Origin: Christensenellaceae bacterium
Lineage (GTDB): Bacteria; Bacillota; Clostridia; Christensenellales; DTU072
Direction of reading: 5' to 3'
DNA length: 53,933 nt
NCBI GenBank assembly: GCA_031259085.1
Contig: JAIRMA010000086.1
Coordinates: forward strand, 1-53,933
The notes beneath the pieces are model-generated. The model made no database searches. It was given only the letters and a program-made list of their open reading frames with translations, and was not told the DNA's origin. Positions 1 through 9,030 of the stretch are shown piece after piece. How positions within the stretch are numbered: position 1 is the first letter of the stretch; each line of letters begins with the position of its first letter. Made by a program: the position numbers and the translations under genes.

Positions 1-15
1 TTTTAGCTGTTTTTC

Positions 16-92
16 TGGCGTACCATGAGGGATTCGAACCCCCGACCTTTGCGTCCGTAGCGCAACGCTCTATCCAGCTGAGCTAATGGTAC
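16..92 (-). tRNA. tRNA-Arg (ACG)
   Basis: The reverse strand folds as a complete cloverleaf. The acceptor stem GTACCAT/ATGGTAC is perfect, the D stem is GCTC/GAGC, the anticodon stem TTGCG/CGCAA and the T loop TTCGAAT. The seven-base anticodon loop CTACGGA gives anticodon ACG (bases 58-56), read as inosine-wobble arginine for CGU/CGC/CGA. The 3' GCCA end is encoded. A decayed copy lies 80 bp upstream in the direction of transcription. Confidence 0.95.
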
Positions 93-95
93 ATA

Positions 96-172
96 TTCAA
101 TTTTTTATAAGTCTTCGAACCTGAGCTATAGGTTCCGTAGCGCAATGCTCTATCCAGCGGAGCTAATCGTAC
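96..172 (-). pseudogene. Degenerate tandem copy of tRNA-Arg (ACG)
   Basis: Bases 135-172 match bases 55-92 of the intact tRNA-Arg at 35 of 38 positions with an exact 80-bp offset. This covers the 5' acceptor strand, D arm and anticodon loop. A T-loop remnant (ttcgaac at 114-120) also remains. The 3' anticodon stem, T stem and 3' acceptor strand no longer pair, so it cannot fold as a tRNA. It looks like an old tandem duplication that decayed. Confidence 0.8.
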
Positions 173-367
173 TTGCTAATTTTTTCCCGCGATATATATT
201 ATAAATTACAATGATTTTAAAGTCAAATCATTTCATCCTGTTTAATATTCTGGAGTGTGTTCAGTATTAATGTTTTGTCAATTGTAGTTAACCATTATCT
301 AGGGTATGCTTTTTACGGATTTGTTAGATAATCGACCGTTATTCCCACAAAATCTATTTAAATTGTT

Positions 368-395
368 TTGCAATGTTCAACATATTTAGTATAAT
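368..395 (+). promoter_or_regulatory. Sigma-A-like promoter for the NYN gene
   Basis: TTGCAA (368-373), a 16-base spacer and TATAAT (390-395). It would give a leader of about 180 bases before the NYN-domain gene. The rest of the gap from 173 to 583 is AT-rich and shows no other feature. Confidence 0.5.
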
Positions 396-583
396 AATAT
401 ATTATGTTTGATTAATGCAACATTGCTGATTTTGTTTTCTATCTCCGATCATAGATAAATGTTGTAATGAGTTTTCAAATAATTTATAGAAGTAATGATG
501 TTTTTTAATTTTAATGTTATGACTAAAAAACGACATGGGGTCTGTATCACAAGCTTATTTAAACAAGGAGTAAATGTATACTT

Positions 584-1456
584 ATGCGTCTAACCGCACT
601 TTTAATAGATGGAGATAATATCAATCCTAATTGCATAAAAGAATTACTCGATGGTTGCAAATATTTCGATTGTAATCCAATTCTCAGATGTGTGTATGGC
701 GATTTTTCTAAACCGCTCCCAAAGAAATGGTTAGAAATTTCAAAAGAATATTCTCTAACTGTACGTCACGAATCTGCATTAAAAGGAAAAAATAGCTCAG
801 ATATTGCGTTAGTAATTGATGCAATAGACTTATTGTTTACGAAGCCACATATAACTGCTTTTTGCATAGTCACAAGCGATAAGGATTTCATACGTTTAGT
901 AGATAGAATTAAATTAGATGGCAAATTTGTTATTGGCGCTTTCGAGGGAAAGGCGTGTCCTGAGCTTCAAGCTGTCTATGATCAATGGATCTTGATTGAA
1001 AATCAAAAAGATACAGCTCGTACTAAAAAACCAACTCCAGTAAAACCTACTGTCCCAAAAGTATCTACTGAAAAGCCGAACACTGCATCCCAGGGTCACT
1101 TAACTGCACAAAAACTAGCTAAATCAACACAACCAAAATCTCAAAATAACACTACTGCATCACAAGTAAATAAGGTATCAAATTTTGCTCCCCCACAAAC
1201 AAAACATTCATCAAATCAAAACAATAACGCATCTACTACACCTAATTATTCTCCAGATCTAGTGTTTAGCCATACTAAAAAATTGCTAGAACAAGTGCCA
1301 GATAAAACTATGACCTTTTCTGCATTAGTCAACAAACTTCATGACTATTTGCCAGGACTAAAACCACAAAAATCAAAAAACTTTGAAGGTGCCTTTTTTG
1401 TGTTTGGTCCAGCTAATGGTAAACGCATCTCATTAATAAGGCCAAATATGTTATAG
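584..1456 (+). CDS. NYN-domain (PIN-like) RNase family protein with C-terminal LOTUS-like domain
   Basis: Residues 1-140 form an NYN/DUF88 (LabA/limkain-like) domain. The expected acidic cluster is present: D9 and D11 in LIDGDN, D73 and D79 in the SSDIALVIDA stretch, and D99/D101 in TSDKDF. These residues bind a metal in the PIN-like nuclease superfamily. Residues 145-225 are a Lys/Pro/Gln/Asn/Thr-rich linker. Residues 226-290 resemble the winged-helix OST-HTH/LOTUS domain often paired with bacterial NYN domains and thought to bind RNA. The ATG at 584 follows AAGGAG by 13 bases, and an earlier ATG at 574 soon meets a stop. RNA degradation or processing is the likely role. The substrate cannot be told from sequence. 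It is transcribed alone. Confidence 0.85.
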   Translation: MRLTALLIDGDNINPNCIKELLDGCKYFDCNPILRCVYGDFSKPLPKKWLEISKEYSLTVRHESALKGKNSSDIALVIDAIDLLFTKPHITAFCIVTSDKDFIRLVDRIKLDGKFVIGAFEGKACPELQAVYDQWILIENQKDTARTKKPTPVKPTVPKVSTEKPNTASQGHLTAQKLAKSTQPKSQNNTTASQVNKVSNFAPPQTKHSSNQNNNASTTPNYSPDLVFSHTKKLLEQVPDKTMTFSALVNKLHDYLPGLKPQKSKNFEGAFFVFGPANGKRISLIRPNML

Positions 1457-1709
1457 ATCCATAATATATCTCAGGCTTTTTTATCATATCAGTGTCTGTA
1501 TGGAACGCTTAATTTTAATTTCCTGATATGCAAGTTTACATATTTTTATAGTCCAGCTCAGAGCATCTATAAATCAAAAATGTCTTTTCTTTTTCATTGT
1601 GACAATGTCTTATTGCAAGTTTAATTGCCTATATAAAAATTATTTATCCTTTTTTATTTGTAGTTAAATCATCTTATAATTAAATTTAAAATATTCATTT
1701 ACACCTAAT

Positions 1710-2312
1710 TTAATGTCTAAAAATTTTTGCTAATGTCATAAATATTATTTTTATATCATACAAGAAACTCTGTCTATTAATATATTCTAAATTGATTTCT
1801 AATTTTTTTGGCATTATATCTGATATATATTTTTCTTCTGGATCGTCAGATCCGTTTAAAAGCTGATTTTCATCTCTAAAAATTATGGATGCTGGATCAG
1901 TTATCCCAGGTTTAACGCTCAAAACCTTTCGTTGTGCAACATTATATAGCATAACGTATTTAGGCACCTCAGGGCGTGGCCCTACAAAACTCATCTGTCC
2001 TAAAAATACATTTATTAATTGAGGTAGCTCATCAATTTTCGTCTTTCTTAAAAACTTGCCAATACTCGTAATTCTATTATCTTCGTGAGTAGTGATTAAT
2101 AGACCATTGTTATCTGAATTTTTGACCATTGTCCTGAATTTGATAATTTTAAATTCTTTTTCATGTTTGCCAATTCGAATTTGCTTATAAAAGACACCAC
2201 CACGTGATGTTAGTGCTATCATTAGTGACACAATAATAAAGGGAATAATTAATATTACTAGCCCTAAAAAAGATGCAACTATATCAAATAAACGCTTGAT
2301 TATAAAATACAT
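1710..2312 (-). CDS. Bacterial sugar transferase (polyprenyl-phosphate glycosyl-1-phosphate transferase)
   Basis: About 200 residues, the size of a small monotopic initiating transferase (PF02397). After an N-terminal hydrophobic segment come the family motifs KFRTM, KIDELPQLINVF, MSFVGPRPE and PGITDPAS. Such enzymes move a sugar-1-phosphate from a UDP-sugar to undecaprenyl phosphate at the inner membrane face, the first step of polysaccharide or glycoprotein glycan assembly. The frame stays open 21 codons upstream to a TTG at 2375. The ATG at 2312 is preferred because AAGGA lies six bases before it and the membrane segment begins there. No other glycan gene is nearby, so the polymer is unknown. 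Confidence 0.88.
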   Translation of the reverse strand: MYFIIKRLFDIVASFLGLVILIIPFIIVSLMIALTSRGGVFYKQIRIGKHEKEFKIIKFRTMVKNSDNNGLLITTHEDNRITSIGKFLRKTKIDELPQLINVFLGQMSFVGPRPEVPKYVMLYNVAQRKVLSVKPGITDPASIIFRDENQLLNGSDDPEEKYISDIMPKKLEINLEYINRQSFLYDIKIIFMTLAKIFRH

Positions 2313-2371
2313 AGAGATTCCTTTGTGCTTATCGTTAATTTTAAATATTATATTATTATCAGCCAAAATTG

Positions 2372-2596
2372 TCAACTAACCTTAAATCCTCGTATGTAAC
2401 ACATCAACAGCATGTTTAAATATTTTAGATGTAACTCAGACTTGCTACATTTGTCAAAATTCTTTTCTGCTTCTGCTTTTAATATTGCCGCGTCTCTAAT
2501 TAATTCTTCCCTTTTATTAACTGCACATTTTGCATCATAACCAATATGACAAAATACTTTTTTAGTACCATTCCATGATTTAATTTTTGTTTTCAA
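2372..2596 (-). CDS. Small hypothetical protein or gene fragment
   Basis: A 74-codon open frame that begins only with TTG and has no clear ribosome site. The product is Lys/Glu-rich and helical, with Cys residues near both ends. I do not recognise it. It abuts the upstream open extension of the sugar transferase frame. It could be the decayed tail of a larger gene, since the N-terminal part resembles no start region I know. Similarity in style to transposase C-termini was considered but cannot be shown. Confidence 0.25.
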   Translation of the reverse strand: MKTKIKSWNGTKKVFCHIGYDAKCAVNKREELIRDAAILKAEAEKNFDKCSKSELHLKYLNMLLMCYIRGFKVS

Positions 2597-2813
2597 TCGT
2601 AATGAGAAATAATGGAATTAAAATATTATTGATTTGTCCTCTAGATTCTACATGAAATTAGAAAAGTAATATTTAAAGAAACTGGTAAGCATCGCCTCAA
2701 ATGCCCTTATTGTCACTAATATTAATAATTATGAATACTAATATAATAGATAATATTTGAACCACAAATTTTAATTGTGCAAAGTATTAAATTTATGTAA
2801 ATGGTGACTAAAA

Positions 2814-4100
2814 ATGAGTATATTTGACAATCAGAATTCGAATAATAAACTACTAAAACCATGCGTTAATAAAGGAGCTTATTATTGCTATTTTATGCCA
2901 ACGCCAGTTGATATTAATAATCTAAAAGGGCCACAAGGCAGACAAGGGCCTAAAGGGGATGATGGGGCAATGGGGCCTAAAGGTGATCCAGGGAGCCAAG
3001 GACCTAAGGGTGATCCTGGAATCCAAGGCGTAAAAGGTGACACGGGGCCGCAAGGAGTTAAAGGAGACAAGGGTGATCCTGGACCACAAGGATTAAAAGG
3101 TGATCCTGGACCGATTGGAGCACAAGGGTTAACTGGCATACAAGGGGCGCAAGGGGCTATCGGGCCACAAGGCATACAAGGTCCAGCTGGAGCAAACGGT
3201 CAGGATGGAACAGGTGTTAACATCCTAGGTTCATTTCCTACCATTTCTGACTTAGCATCAGCACATCCTACTGGAGCACGTGGAGATTCATATATGATTG
3301 GAGATGACCTTTATGTATGGAGTGTTAACACAAATGCCTGGGAAAGCGTGGGGAGCATACGTGGTCCGCAGGGAATTCAAGGGCAACAGGGTGTAGCAGG
3401 GACAACTGGTGCAAAAGGCGATCCTGGTCCTATTGGACCTCAGGGACCAAAAGGCGATAAAGGGGACTCTGGAAGTATTGGGCCAAAAGGCGATCCAGGG
3501 GCAGTAGGGCCCAAAGGAGATATGGGACCACAAGGTGTTCAAGGGCCCAAAGGTGATCCTGGGAACACACAGGTTATTCAAAATCAATTCATGATTCCTT
3601 TCTCCGCGCCCAGAGGAGCTACTGTATCAACGAGCTCTACAGGCGCGCCCTCAAACGGAGCACTCATTGGATTTGGAAGTGATGCTGCTGTGGTGAGTTA
3701 TACTACAAATCTCAACATTAATTTGTCAGACAATCAATTTGCATTTACTCTCCCATTTGACTGTTATATTATGAGTATATATATGACGGCAACTAATAAA
3801 ACCACAATTACGTACCCAGCTGGAATTACTGTTTATCCCTTTATAGAGTTGTTTATTGCACCAGAAGGTACTAATACTTTCAGTGCAATGCCAACAACAA
3901 TAACAATGCCAAGTTTTGGCTATAAAGATATTACTAGTGCGGGGATAAATAGATCTGGATCTAGGATTAATATAAATTTAAGATTAAGTGCTGGGACACG
4001 CGTTCTAATAGTAGGGCAAATGCAGGTTACAGGAACCTCGACAATTCGAAGCTATTCATATTTATTTTCTGGAGGTATCGCGGCACAGCAAATCGTATAA
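2814..4100 (+). CDS. Collagen-like surface protein with BclB-type C-terminal domain
   Basis: 428 residues. After a short N-terminal tail there are two Gly-X-Y blocks (about residues 38-133 and 184-259), rich in GPQG, GPKG and GDPG triplets. They are separated by an insert of about 50 residues with DLYVW and AWESVG motifs. The last 165 residues resemble the C-terminal domain of Bacillus exosporium glycoprotein BclB (LIGFG near its start, alternating hydrophobic strands, a Gly-rich end). In that family the collagen part forms a triple-helical stalk and the C-terminal domain trimerises at the outer tip. No signal peptide is visible, which fits assembly from inside the mother cell. GGTGA lies six bases before the ATG. 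This suggests a spore-surface filament, but a sporulation promoter could not be recognised. Confidence 0.85.
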   Translation: MSIFDNQNSNNKLLKPCVNKGAYYCYFMPTPVDINNLKGPQGRQGPKGDDGAMGPKGDPGSQGPKGDPGIQGVKGDTGPQGVKGDKGDPGPQGLKGDPGPIGAQGLTGIQGAQGAIGPQGIQGPAGANGQDGTGVNILGSFPTISDLASAHPTGARGDSYMIGDDLYVWSVNTNAWESVGSIRGPQGIQGQQGVAGTTGAKGDPGPIGPQGPKGDKGDSGSIGPKGDPGAVGPKGDMGPQGVQGPKGDPGNTQVIQNQFMIPFSAPRGATVSTSSTGAPSNGALIGFGSDAAVVSYTTNLNINLSDNQFAFTLPFDCYIMSIYMTATNKTTITYPAGITVYPFIELFIAPEGTNTFSAMPTTITMPSFGYKDITSAGINRSGSRININLRLSAGTRVLIVGQMQVTGTSTIRSYSYLFSGGIAAQQIV

Positions 4101-4241
4101 TTTTTATCCATTAAGCGCGCTATTAAACGCATCCGCTCATTGATTTTCTTAAATAATACTAATGTTATTGTATTTATCTACTTATGCATATTTAAAAATC
4201 TGGGATTTATAGTATTCTAATCTTTTTAAATTCGCATTCTT

Positions 4242-4273
4242 GCAAATCAACATATTCGCATATGTTGATTTGC
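4242..4273. terminator. Perfect 14-bp hairpin between convergent genes
   Basis: Bases 4242-4255 and 4260-4273 are exact inverted repeats around the tetraloop TCGC. The hairpin lies between the ends of the collagen-like gene and the convergent phosphoesterase-fold gene, where a bidirectional terminator is expected. The T tract is weak on both sides, so factor-assisted termination or mRNA 3'-end protection is also possible. Confidence 0.5.
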
Positions 4274-4329
4274 TAAATTTATAGAAATCAACATAAGTTA
4301 ATATTCACAGATCATCATCTGTTAATATA

Positions 4330-7300
4330 TCACAATTTAGGATCTATGTCTGTATTTGAATTTTCTTCTGTTTTTTGGTCTTTAACTTCATCACTGTCTG
4401 TATTTTCTTTTTTTGGTCTTAATCTATATAAAAAGAAACTTGTCTTCCGTGCAATTAGAAAAAATACCATTATTAAAGCTATAGCAGGAATCAAGGTTGC
4501 TAAAATTATTAATAAAACTCTCTCCCATTCATCACTAGCAGATTCCTTATAAATACGCAATAGCATTGATTCCCCAGTACTTTGATCGTATTTATATCCA
4601 GCATAATACAATTTTTCGCCATCAAACCAAATACGTCCATATGTAGGGTATTTCATTATGTTTAATCGATCATTTGAAATATATGCAATAGGTACTGAAT
4701 CGTCATAAACATATTCTGAAAATCTATTACTTATTGTACCCAGATTTACATACAATGTTCCAGTGCCGATTTCATGTACGCCATCAATTGGATCTAAATT
4801 ATCAATTTTTTTTCCATTTGAATCTAAATAGTAACTTTCACTATATGCTCTATCATTTCCTTGCAAGACTAGATTCACGCCACTATCAGCAAATATCTCT
4901 TGTAGTTGCCATCTCACTCCGATCATATCCGTATCACTACCATGTAGGCCTTGTGAAATTATACTGCGGTTCATAATTACAACTTTATAAGACTTATCAG
5001 TCATAAATAAATCATTCTTCAACCATGTTTCTTGAGTTGAATTGATTAAATATCTATTGTTTACATCATTTGTATTAATGACAACAAAATGCACTGGTCC
5101 ATAATCAAAACTATAGTATATGCCCCTGCTATTGACAGGATTCTGATTATTATTAACGACTATTTCATAATAAAGTTGCATAACATTATATGACGACTTG
5201 TCTGCATCAGCCGACACAGACCATTGTTCTCCAATCCCATCAGAGTCATGCACATAATTATACTGCTCATTAACACCTGACACTGGTGCCATTGTTGTGT
5301 TTTTCCAAATATTACTCATCCCATTGAGAAAATATTCATATTCTCTTATATTTCTCCCGTCATTTGTGGAATTCCCTGCATTTATTACAAAGTCATATTC
5401 GCCACCAAAAACACCTTTTATATTCTCTAACGTCATTGCAGCGTCAGTGAAGGTTTGTTTTGAAAAGCCTGCAATATCAGTCAGTAATAACGCGTCAAAA
5501 GGATCATTAACACCACCGTCTGTTTTAAATGTTCCCTCTACCCATAAATCATCAATAGCAGAACCTGCCATGTAACTATAATTAGTCCCTGGTTTTAATT
5601 TAGTTAATGAGACCATATGCCTTCCCAATTCTGTTTCGGTATATGTGGTTAAAACTCCAAAACTTGTAGCAGGAGAGTAAACTCCTTTTATAGTCATACT
5701 ACCACTAACTGTTACAAATTCTTTCTCGGAATCAATAGAACCTTCTTTATATTTGACAACAGTATCCGTAATGTTTTTATCAGTAAACCAAACAAAATTC
5801 TTTGTGGTCGCTGGATCATTGCCAAATGTTATTGTTAGCATGCTCGGTAACCTTCCATTTGCTGTTGTTGGTTCTACCTCAAACTTTTCACTTTTATATG
5901 TTACACTTCCACTAATTCGATAGATTTGTTTTTCACTAAACCCTCCATCTGGTGTTTCGTCAAAATTTAATGTCCTAAGTATCTCAAGTAGATACTCTTT
6001 CAACCCTGTATAGACGTCTTCAGAAAAATATGTTTGTAGTGCGTAATTAATATATGACGAAAGCGTTTTTGATCCTATGTTAAAAATGTCTTGGACCTCT
6101 CCATCTATGAATCGTATAATAATTGCTACTAAGTCCTCCAAATATATGGAATTTAATTTTACTTCCACGCCTGAAAATGTAGAAAGTATGCTTTCAATAT
6201 CTTGGATATCAGTTGTATCCATTCCCTTTGAGACATCTATTGGTGTCGTCATTAAACCGTTTATAATGCGCATTAAACCTGTGTTTTCAGCTCGTCTCTT
6301 CCCATACAAAAGATACTCCATAAATGTTTTAACTACAGACCCACCCTCTATTTTATTTAATACGTCCAACAACTCCTCGCTAGCATTTTCCTCTGTTACA
6401 TTGACACCACCTTTATACACTAAATAAGAGTCCATCACAAACGACGCTAATGTGGTTCTCTCGTTTGGATCTATTTTTATTTCTAAGATATCATTAGCAA
6501 GTGATGTGAGATATGTGGTAAGCCTCTGCCCACGTTCAGCACTTCCTGTTAGAGTGGTAGGTGTGTAATCTGATAAAACAATTTCCTCTAGGTAATCTAT
6601 TATGTTTTCTGTAAATATTTTGGCATATGGTGCTAATTCGTCCAATTGTGCTTGTTTAAAAACCCCATCAAACCACAAGTATAAATCATCTAGCATATCT
6701 GGATTTATATATGTATATATATATGAACTCAACATGTTTCGGAACATCTTTGTCGCGGCAAATTCACTAACATCACTGCACGAATAAATAAGTTTGCCCT
6801 CATTATTGATATTAAGAGTTATAAATTTCTCTACGCCACCAACATTTATATACTCACTGCCTTGCTGAACAGAAATATAACCTCCATCAACTAGTTTTGT
6901 AAAATCAACGGAACCAACAAGTCTAATGTCAGAAAAATAATTCTCTGCATAGTTGCTTTGTATCTTCCCACTTTCTATTGTTATATATCTAGTTCCACCT
7001 TTGTATCCAGTAACACCCGCCGTAGTAGTTTCTATTAGCATATTCCCATTAAAAGAAACGTATGAATTTATATCATTAGCGCCAGTATGACCACTAAAAA
7101 CATAGCGAATCCCTTTGTTTGCTAAGTATTCTACTACATCTTTTGCATTATATAAAGTAGATCCTGAAACTAGTGAATCAATGGCACCTTCATTTAAATG
7201 AGACATTACATTATAATGAAATACTGCAAAGTATTTTTTTTCTTGCGACGTATCATTTGATATGACACTCTCTAACAAAGTTTTGGATTCGGGAGCCAGC

Positions 7301-8127
7301 CTGCCACCGCCATCAGTTAAAATATCATCAACACAGAAGAATACTCTACCATCTTTAGTTTTAGCTACATATGTTAGATCGCTTTCATTATAATCAGTTT
7401 CATTTATGATGTTTTGAAATTGATATTTGAATGATATGTCAGTCACGTTATTGCTATTTTCAATCCAAGAATAATTCGGATTCTCAAATGCATTTTCTGG
7501 GATACTTATATCTTCTATTGAATTGTATAATTGTATTAGTTCAGTATCTGTAATAGATGGGAATCCAAGTCCTGCGTATATTCTAGAGAATTCTTTTCTA
7601 TTTACAGTTGCAACAGGTTCTGGCTCGCCATTATGGTCATATCTTGAAGCAGAATTATTATATAAATCATTCGAGCCTGGGACAACAAATATTTGAAAAT
7701 TGGGTTTGTCTATTCTAATCTTATTTTGTAACACTCTCAACATATTAGATATCTCAATATGTCCTAGCGCTTCACCATTGCGGGTCAAATTTCCTGTAAC
7801 TACTAAATAATCAGGTTTCTGCTTAGCTATTTGATCAAGTGCGGTTTGTATTATGACACTACTCTCCATAAAAATAGTGGTACCCGCTAATATTTCTGTT
7901 CTGTACGTTGTACCAGAAAAGTCACCAGAGAAGCAATACGATATAGGGTAGTACCCTAGATCAGTAATCTGAGCTATAACAATTTCCGTGCCGTTTATTA
8001 ACTTAACTGCGGGCTCCGATGGGCTAACTACAGCGTTAGCTGTTTTCCAAGACACACTAAGTAATAATATTAGAAATATCATGATCACAAATAAAAATGC
8101 TGTTATTCGATTTCCTACTTTCATCAA
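4330..8127 (-). CDS. Membrane-anchored protein with two metallophosphoesterase folds lacking most metal ligands
   Basis: 1265 residues. It has a signal peptide (about 1-32), a calcineurin-like fold (about 45-390), a helical middle (about 455-725), a purple-acid-phosphatase-type FN3-like domain (about 738-870), a second phosphoesterase fold (about 875-1180), a membrane helix (about 1204-1227) and a basic then acidic cytoplasmic tail. The family motifs DxH, GDxxD, GNH(D/E), H and GHxH are degraded. Domain 1 reads D56-L-G, GN113LTRN, G-S152-N153-D and GHTG at 346-349. Domain 2 reads D884-I-A, GN919STN, G-V952-N953-E, N1053 for the catalytic-site His, and G-N1091-D-R1093. The fold is clear but phosphatase activity is unlikely (inference). 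A cell-surface binding role is more probable. The start is TTG at 8127, with GAGGA 12 bases upstream, or ATG at 8124. Confidence 0.85.
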   Translation of the reverse strand: MMKVGNRITAFLFVIMIFLILLLSVSWKTANAVVSPSEPAVKLINGTEIVIAQITDLGYYPISYCFSGDFSGTTYRTEILAGTTIFMESSVIIQTALDQIAKQKPDYLVVTGNLTRNGEALGHIEISNMLRVLQNKIRIDKPNFQIFVVPGSNDLYNNSASRYDHNGEPEPVATVNRKEFSRIYAGLGFPSITDTELIQLYNSIEDISIPENAFENPNYSWIENSNNVTDISFKYQFQNIINETDYNESDLTYVAKTKDGRVFFCVDDILTDGGGRLAPESKTLLESVISNDTSQEKKYFAVFHYNVMSHLNEGAIDSLVSGSTLYNAKDVVEYLANKGIRYVFSGHTGANDINSYVSFNGNMLIETTTAGVTGYKGGTRYITIESGKIQSNYAENYFSDIRLVGSVDFTKLVDGGYISVQQGSEYINVGGVEKFITLNINNEGKLIYSCSDVSEFAATKMFRNMLSSYIYTYINPDMLDDLYLWFDGVFKQAQLDELAPYAKIFTENIIDYLEEIVLSDYTPTTLTGSAERGQRLTTYLTSLANDILEIKIDPNERTTLASFVMDSYLVYKGGVNVTEENASEELLDVLNKIEGGSVVKTFMEYLLYGKRRAENTGLMRIINGLMTTPIDVSKGMDTTDIQDIESILSTFSGVEVKLNSIYLEDLVAIIIRFIDGEVQDIFNIGSKTLSSYINYALQTYFSEDVYTGLKEYLLEILRTLNFDETPDGGFSEKQIYRISGSVTYKSEKFEVEPTTANGRLPSMLTITFGNDPATTKNFVWFTDKNITDTVVKYKEGSIDSEKEFVTVSGSMTIKGVYSPATSFGVLTTYTETELGRHMVSLTKLKPGTNYSYMAGSAIDDLWVEGTFKTDGGVNDPFDALLLTDIAGFSKQTFTDAAMTLENIKGVFGGEYDFVINAGNSTNDGRNIREYEYFLNGMSNIWKNTTMAPVSGVNEQYNYVHDSDGIGEQWSVSADADKSSYNVMQLYYEIVVNNNQNPVNSRGIYYSFDYGPVHFVVINTNDVNNRYLINSTQETWLKNDLFMTDKSYKVVIMNRSIISQGLHGSDTDMIGVRWQLQEIFADSGVNLVLQGNDRAYSESYYLDSNGKKIDNLDPIDGVHEIGTGTLYVNLGTISNRFSEYVYDDSVPIAYISNDRLNIMKYPTYGRIWFDGEKLYYAGYKYDQSTGESMLLRIYKESASDEWERVLLIILATLIPAIALIMVFFLIARKTSFFLYRLRPKKENTDSDEVKDQKTEENSNTDIDPKL

Positions 8128-8183
8128 ACGACCAATTGTTCCTCAAATTACGCTTTTGAAAAATTTTAAGGACTCACTTCTCT

Positions 8184-8231
8184 TATCAAATTTGATAGCC
8201 AATATAAGGCCAGCGTAAAATCAAATTTGAT
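8184..8231. promoter_or_regulatory. Two ATCAAATTTGAT palindromes, candidate operators
   Basis: A perfect palindrome TATCAAATTTGATA lies at 8184-8197, and ATCAAATTTGAT recurs at 8220-8231. The centres are 35 bp apart, on the upstream side of the double phosphoesterase-fold gene, which starts at 8127. The pair flanks a TATATT element on the reverse strand that could serve as a -10 box. Paired operators for a dimeric repressor are a reasonable reading. The regulator is unknown. Confidence 0.45.
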
Positions 8232-8286
8232 ATGTATATTATACAATATTTATTTAAATAGTCAAGTATAATAATGAATTTTACTA

Positions 8287-8388
8287 TTAGCAAAGGGGTA
8301 TATCATCTGCTTTAAGTTGTGTTTTCATTCCTGGAATGTTTAGACTTCCAATATGTTTATTATTTTTACTCTTATGTGTTTTCTTCAT
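8287..8388 (-). CDS. Possible 33-residue small protein
   Basis: An ATG-to-TAA frame encoding a Lys/His/Asn-rich N-terminal half and a C-terminal half ending in Cys (IPGMKTQLKADDIPLC). No strong ribosome site is visible. It lies in the otherwise empty 8232-8648 gap between divergent genes. I do not recognise it. It may be chance, and the rest of this gap shows only AT-rich DNA. Confidence 0.2.
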   Translation of the reverse strand: MKKTHKSKNNKHIGSLNIPGMKTQLKADDIPLC

Positions 8389-8648
8389 GTCTTTTGCTTT
8401 CTTTTCTTGTCATTGTTTTTACTATCTAGTATTAAACCCTGCAAAAATAGTCTTGTTGTATTTTTTATCTCGAAAATAAGGAGACCTTTTTAACATTCTA
8501 TCCAGTTTTACATTAAATACTAACAGCGCAATATATCATATCTCTATTCAAAACCCTCTAAAATATTTTAGTAATATGTTATCGTTTTGAAAACACACTT
8601 GTATGCTATTTAACTTATACGGATTCACAAAAATATACTTTCTTTTCG

Positions 8649-8677
8649 TTGACAGTTTAATTAAAAAGTGTTATTAT
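8649..8677 (+). promoter_or_regulatory. Consensus promoter of the asparagine synthase T-box transcript
   Basis: Perfect TTGACA at 8649-8654, a 17-base spacer and TATTAT at 8672-8677. Transcription would begin near 8684, at the 5' edge of the T-box leader. Confidence 0.8.
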
Positions 8678-8683
8678 GATAAT

Positions 8684-8962
8684 AATTTAATACATCTAAA
8701 AGCTATGACCGAGCAGAGTAATATTAATGCACTTTTACAGAGAGTCGGCGGTGCTGTGAATCCGATATATGTGCTTATATGAATAACCCTCGCGAGCTGC
8801 AACCTGAACCTAATGCAAGTAGTAGGGACGCCGTATTCATCACGTTAGAATGAGTAGGATTTTTTGATCCTTAAAAAGTGATCGCTTTTGCGATAATTTA
8901 GGTGGCACCACGGATTATGTTTTGGCTATTCGTCCTATGTTAATGACGAGTGGCTTTTTTGT
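8684..8962 (+). promoter_or_regulatory. T-box riboswitch (tRNA-Asn sensing)
   Basis: The leader holds stem I features (AGAGAG followed by GGTGCTGTGA at about 8740-8759) and a specifier region gaataac, in which AAC (8785-8787) is an asparagine codon. The conserved T-box core GGTGGCACC spans 8901-8909. Its TGGC bulge (8903-8906) would pair with a tRNA ending GCCA, and tRNA-Asn has discriminator G. The competing terminator is an 11-bp stem (8924-8934 with 8945-8955) followed by a T run. Uncharged tRNA-Asn should stabilise the antiterminator and switch on the asparagine synthase gene downstream. Confidence 0.92.
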
Positions 8963-9030
8963 TTTTAAACCAAAAGGCGACTCGGATGCACCAATTTTTG
9001 CATCCATATATTATATCTTCGGAGGTTAAC

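Noticed and set aside
2680-2725. Possible zinc-ribbon remnant ending CPYCH before a stop
   Set aside because: Too short to assign; no matching second Cys pair follows.
2888-3587. Pro-rich reverse frames under the collagen-like gene
   Set aside because: Mirror image of the Gly-X-Y repeats on the coding strand.
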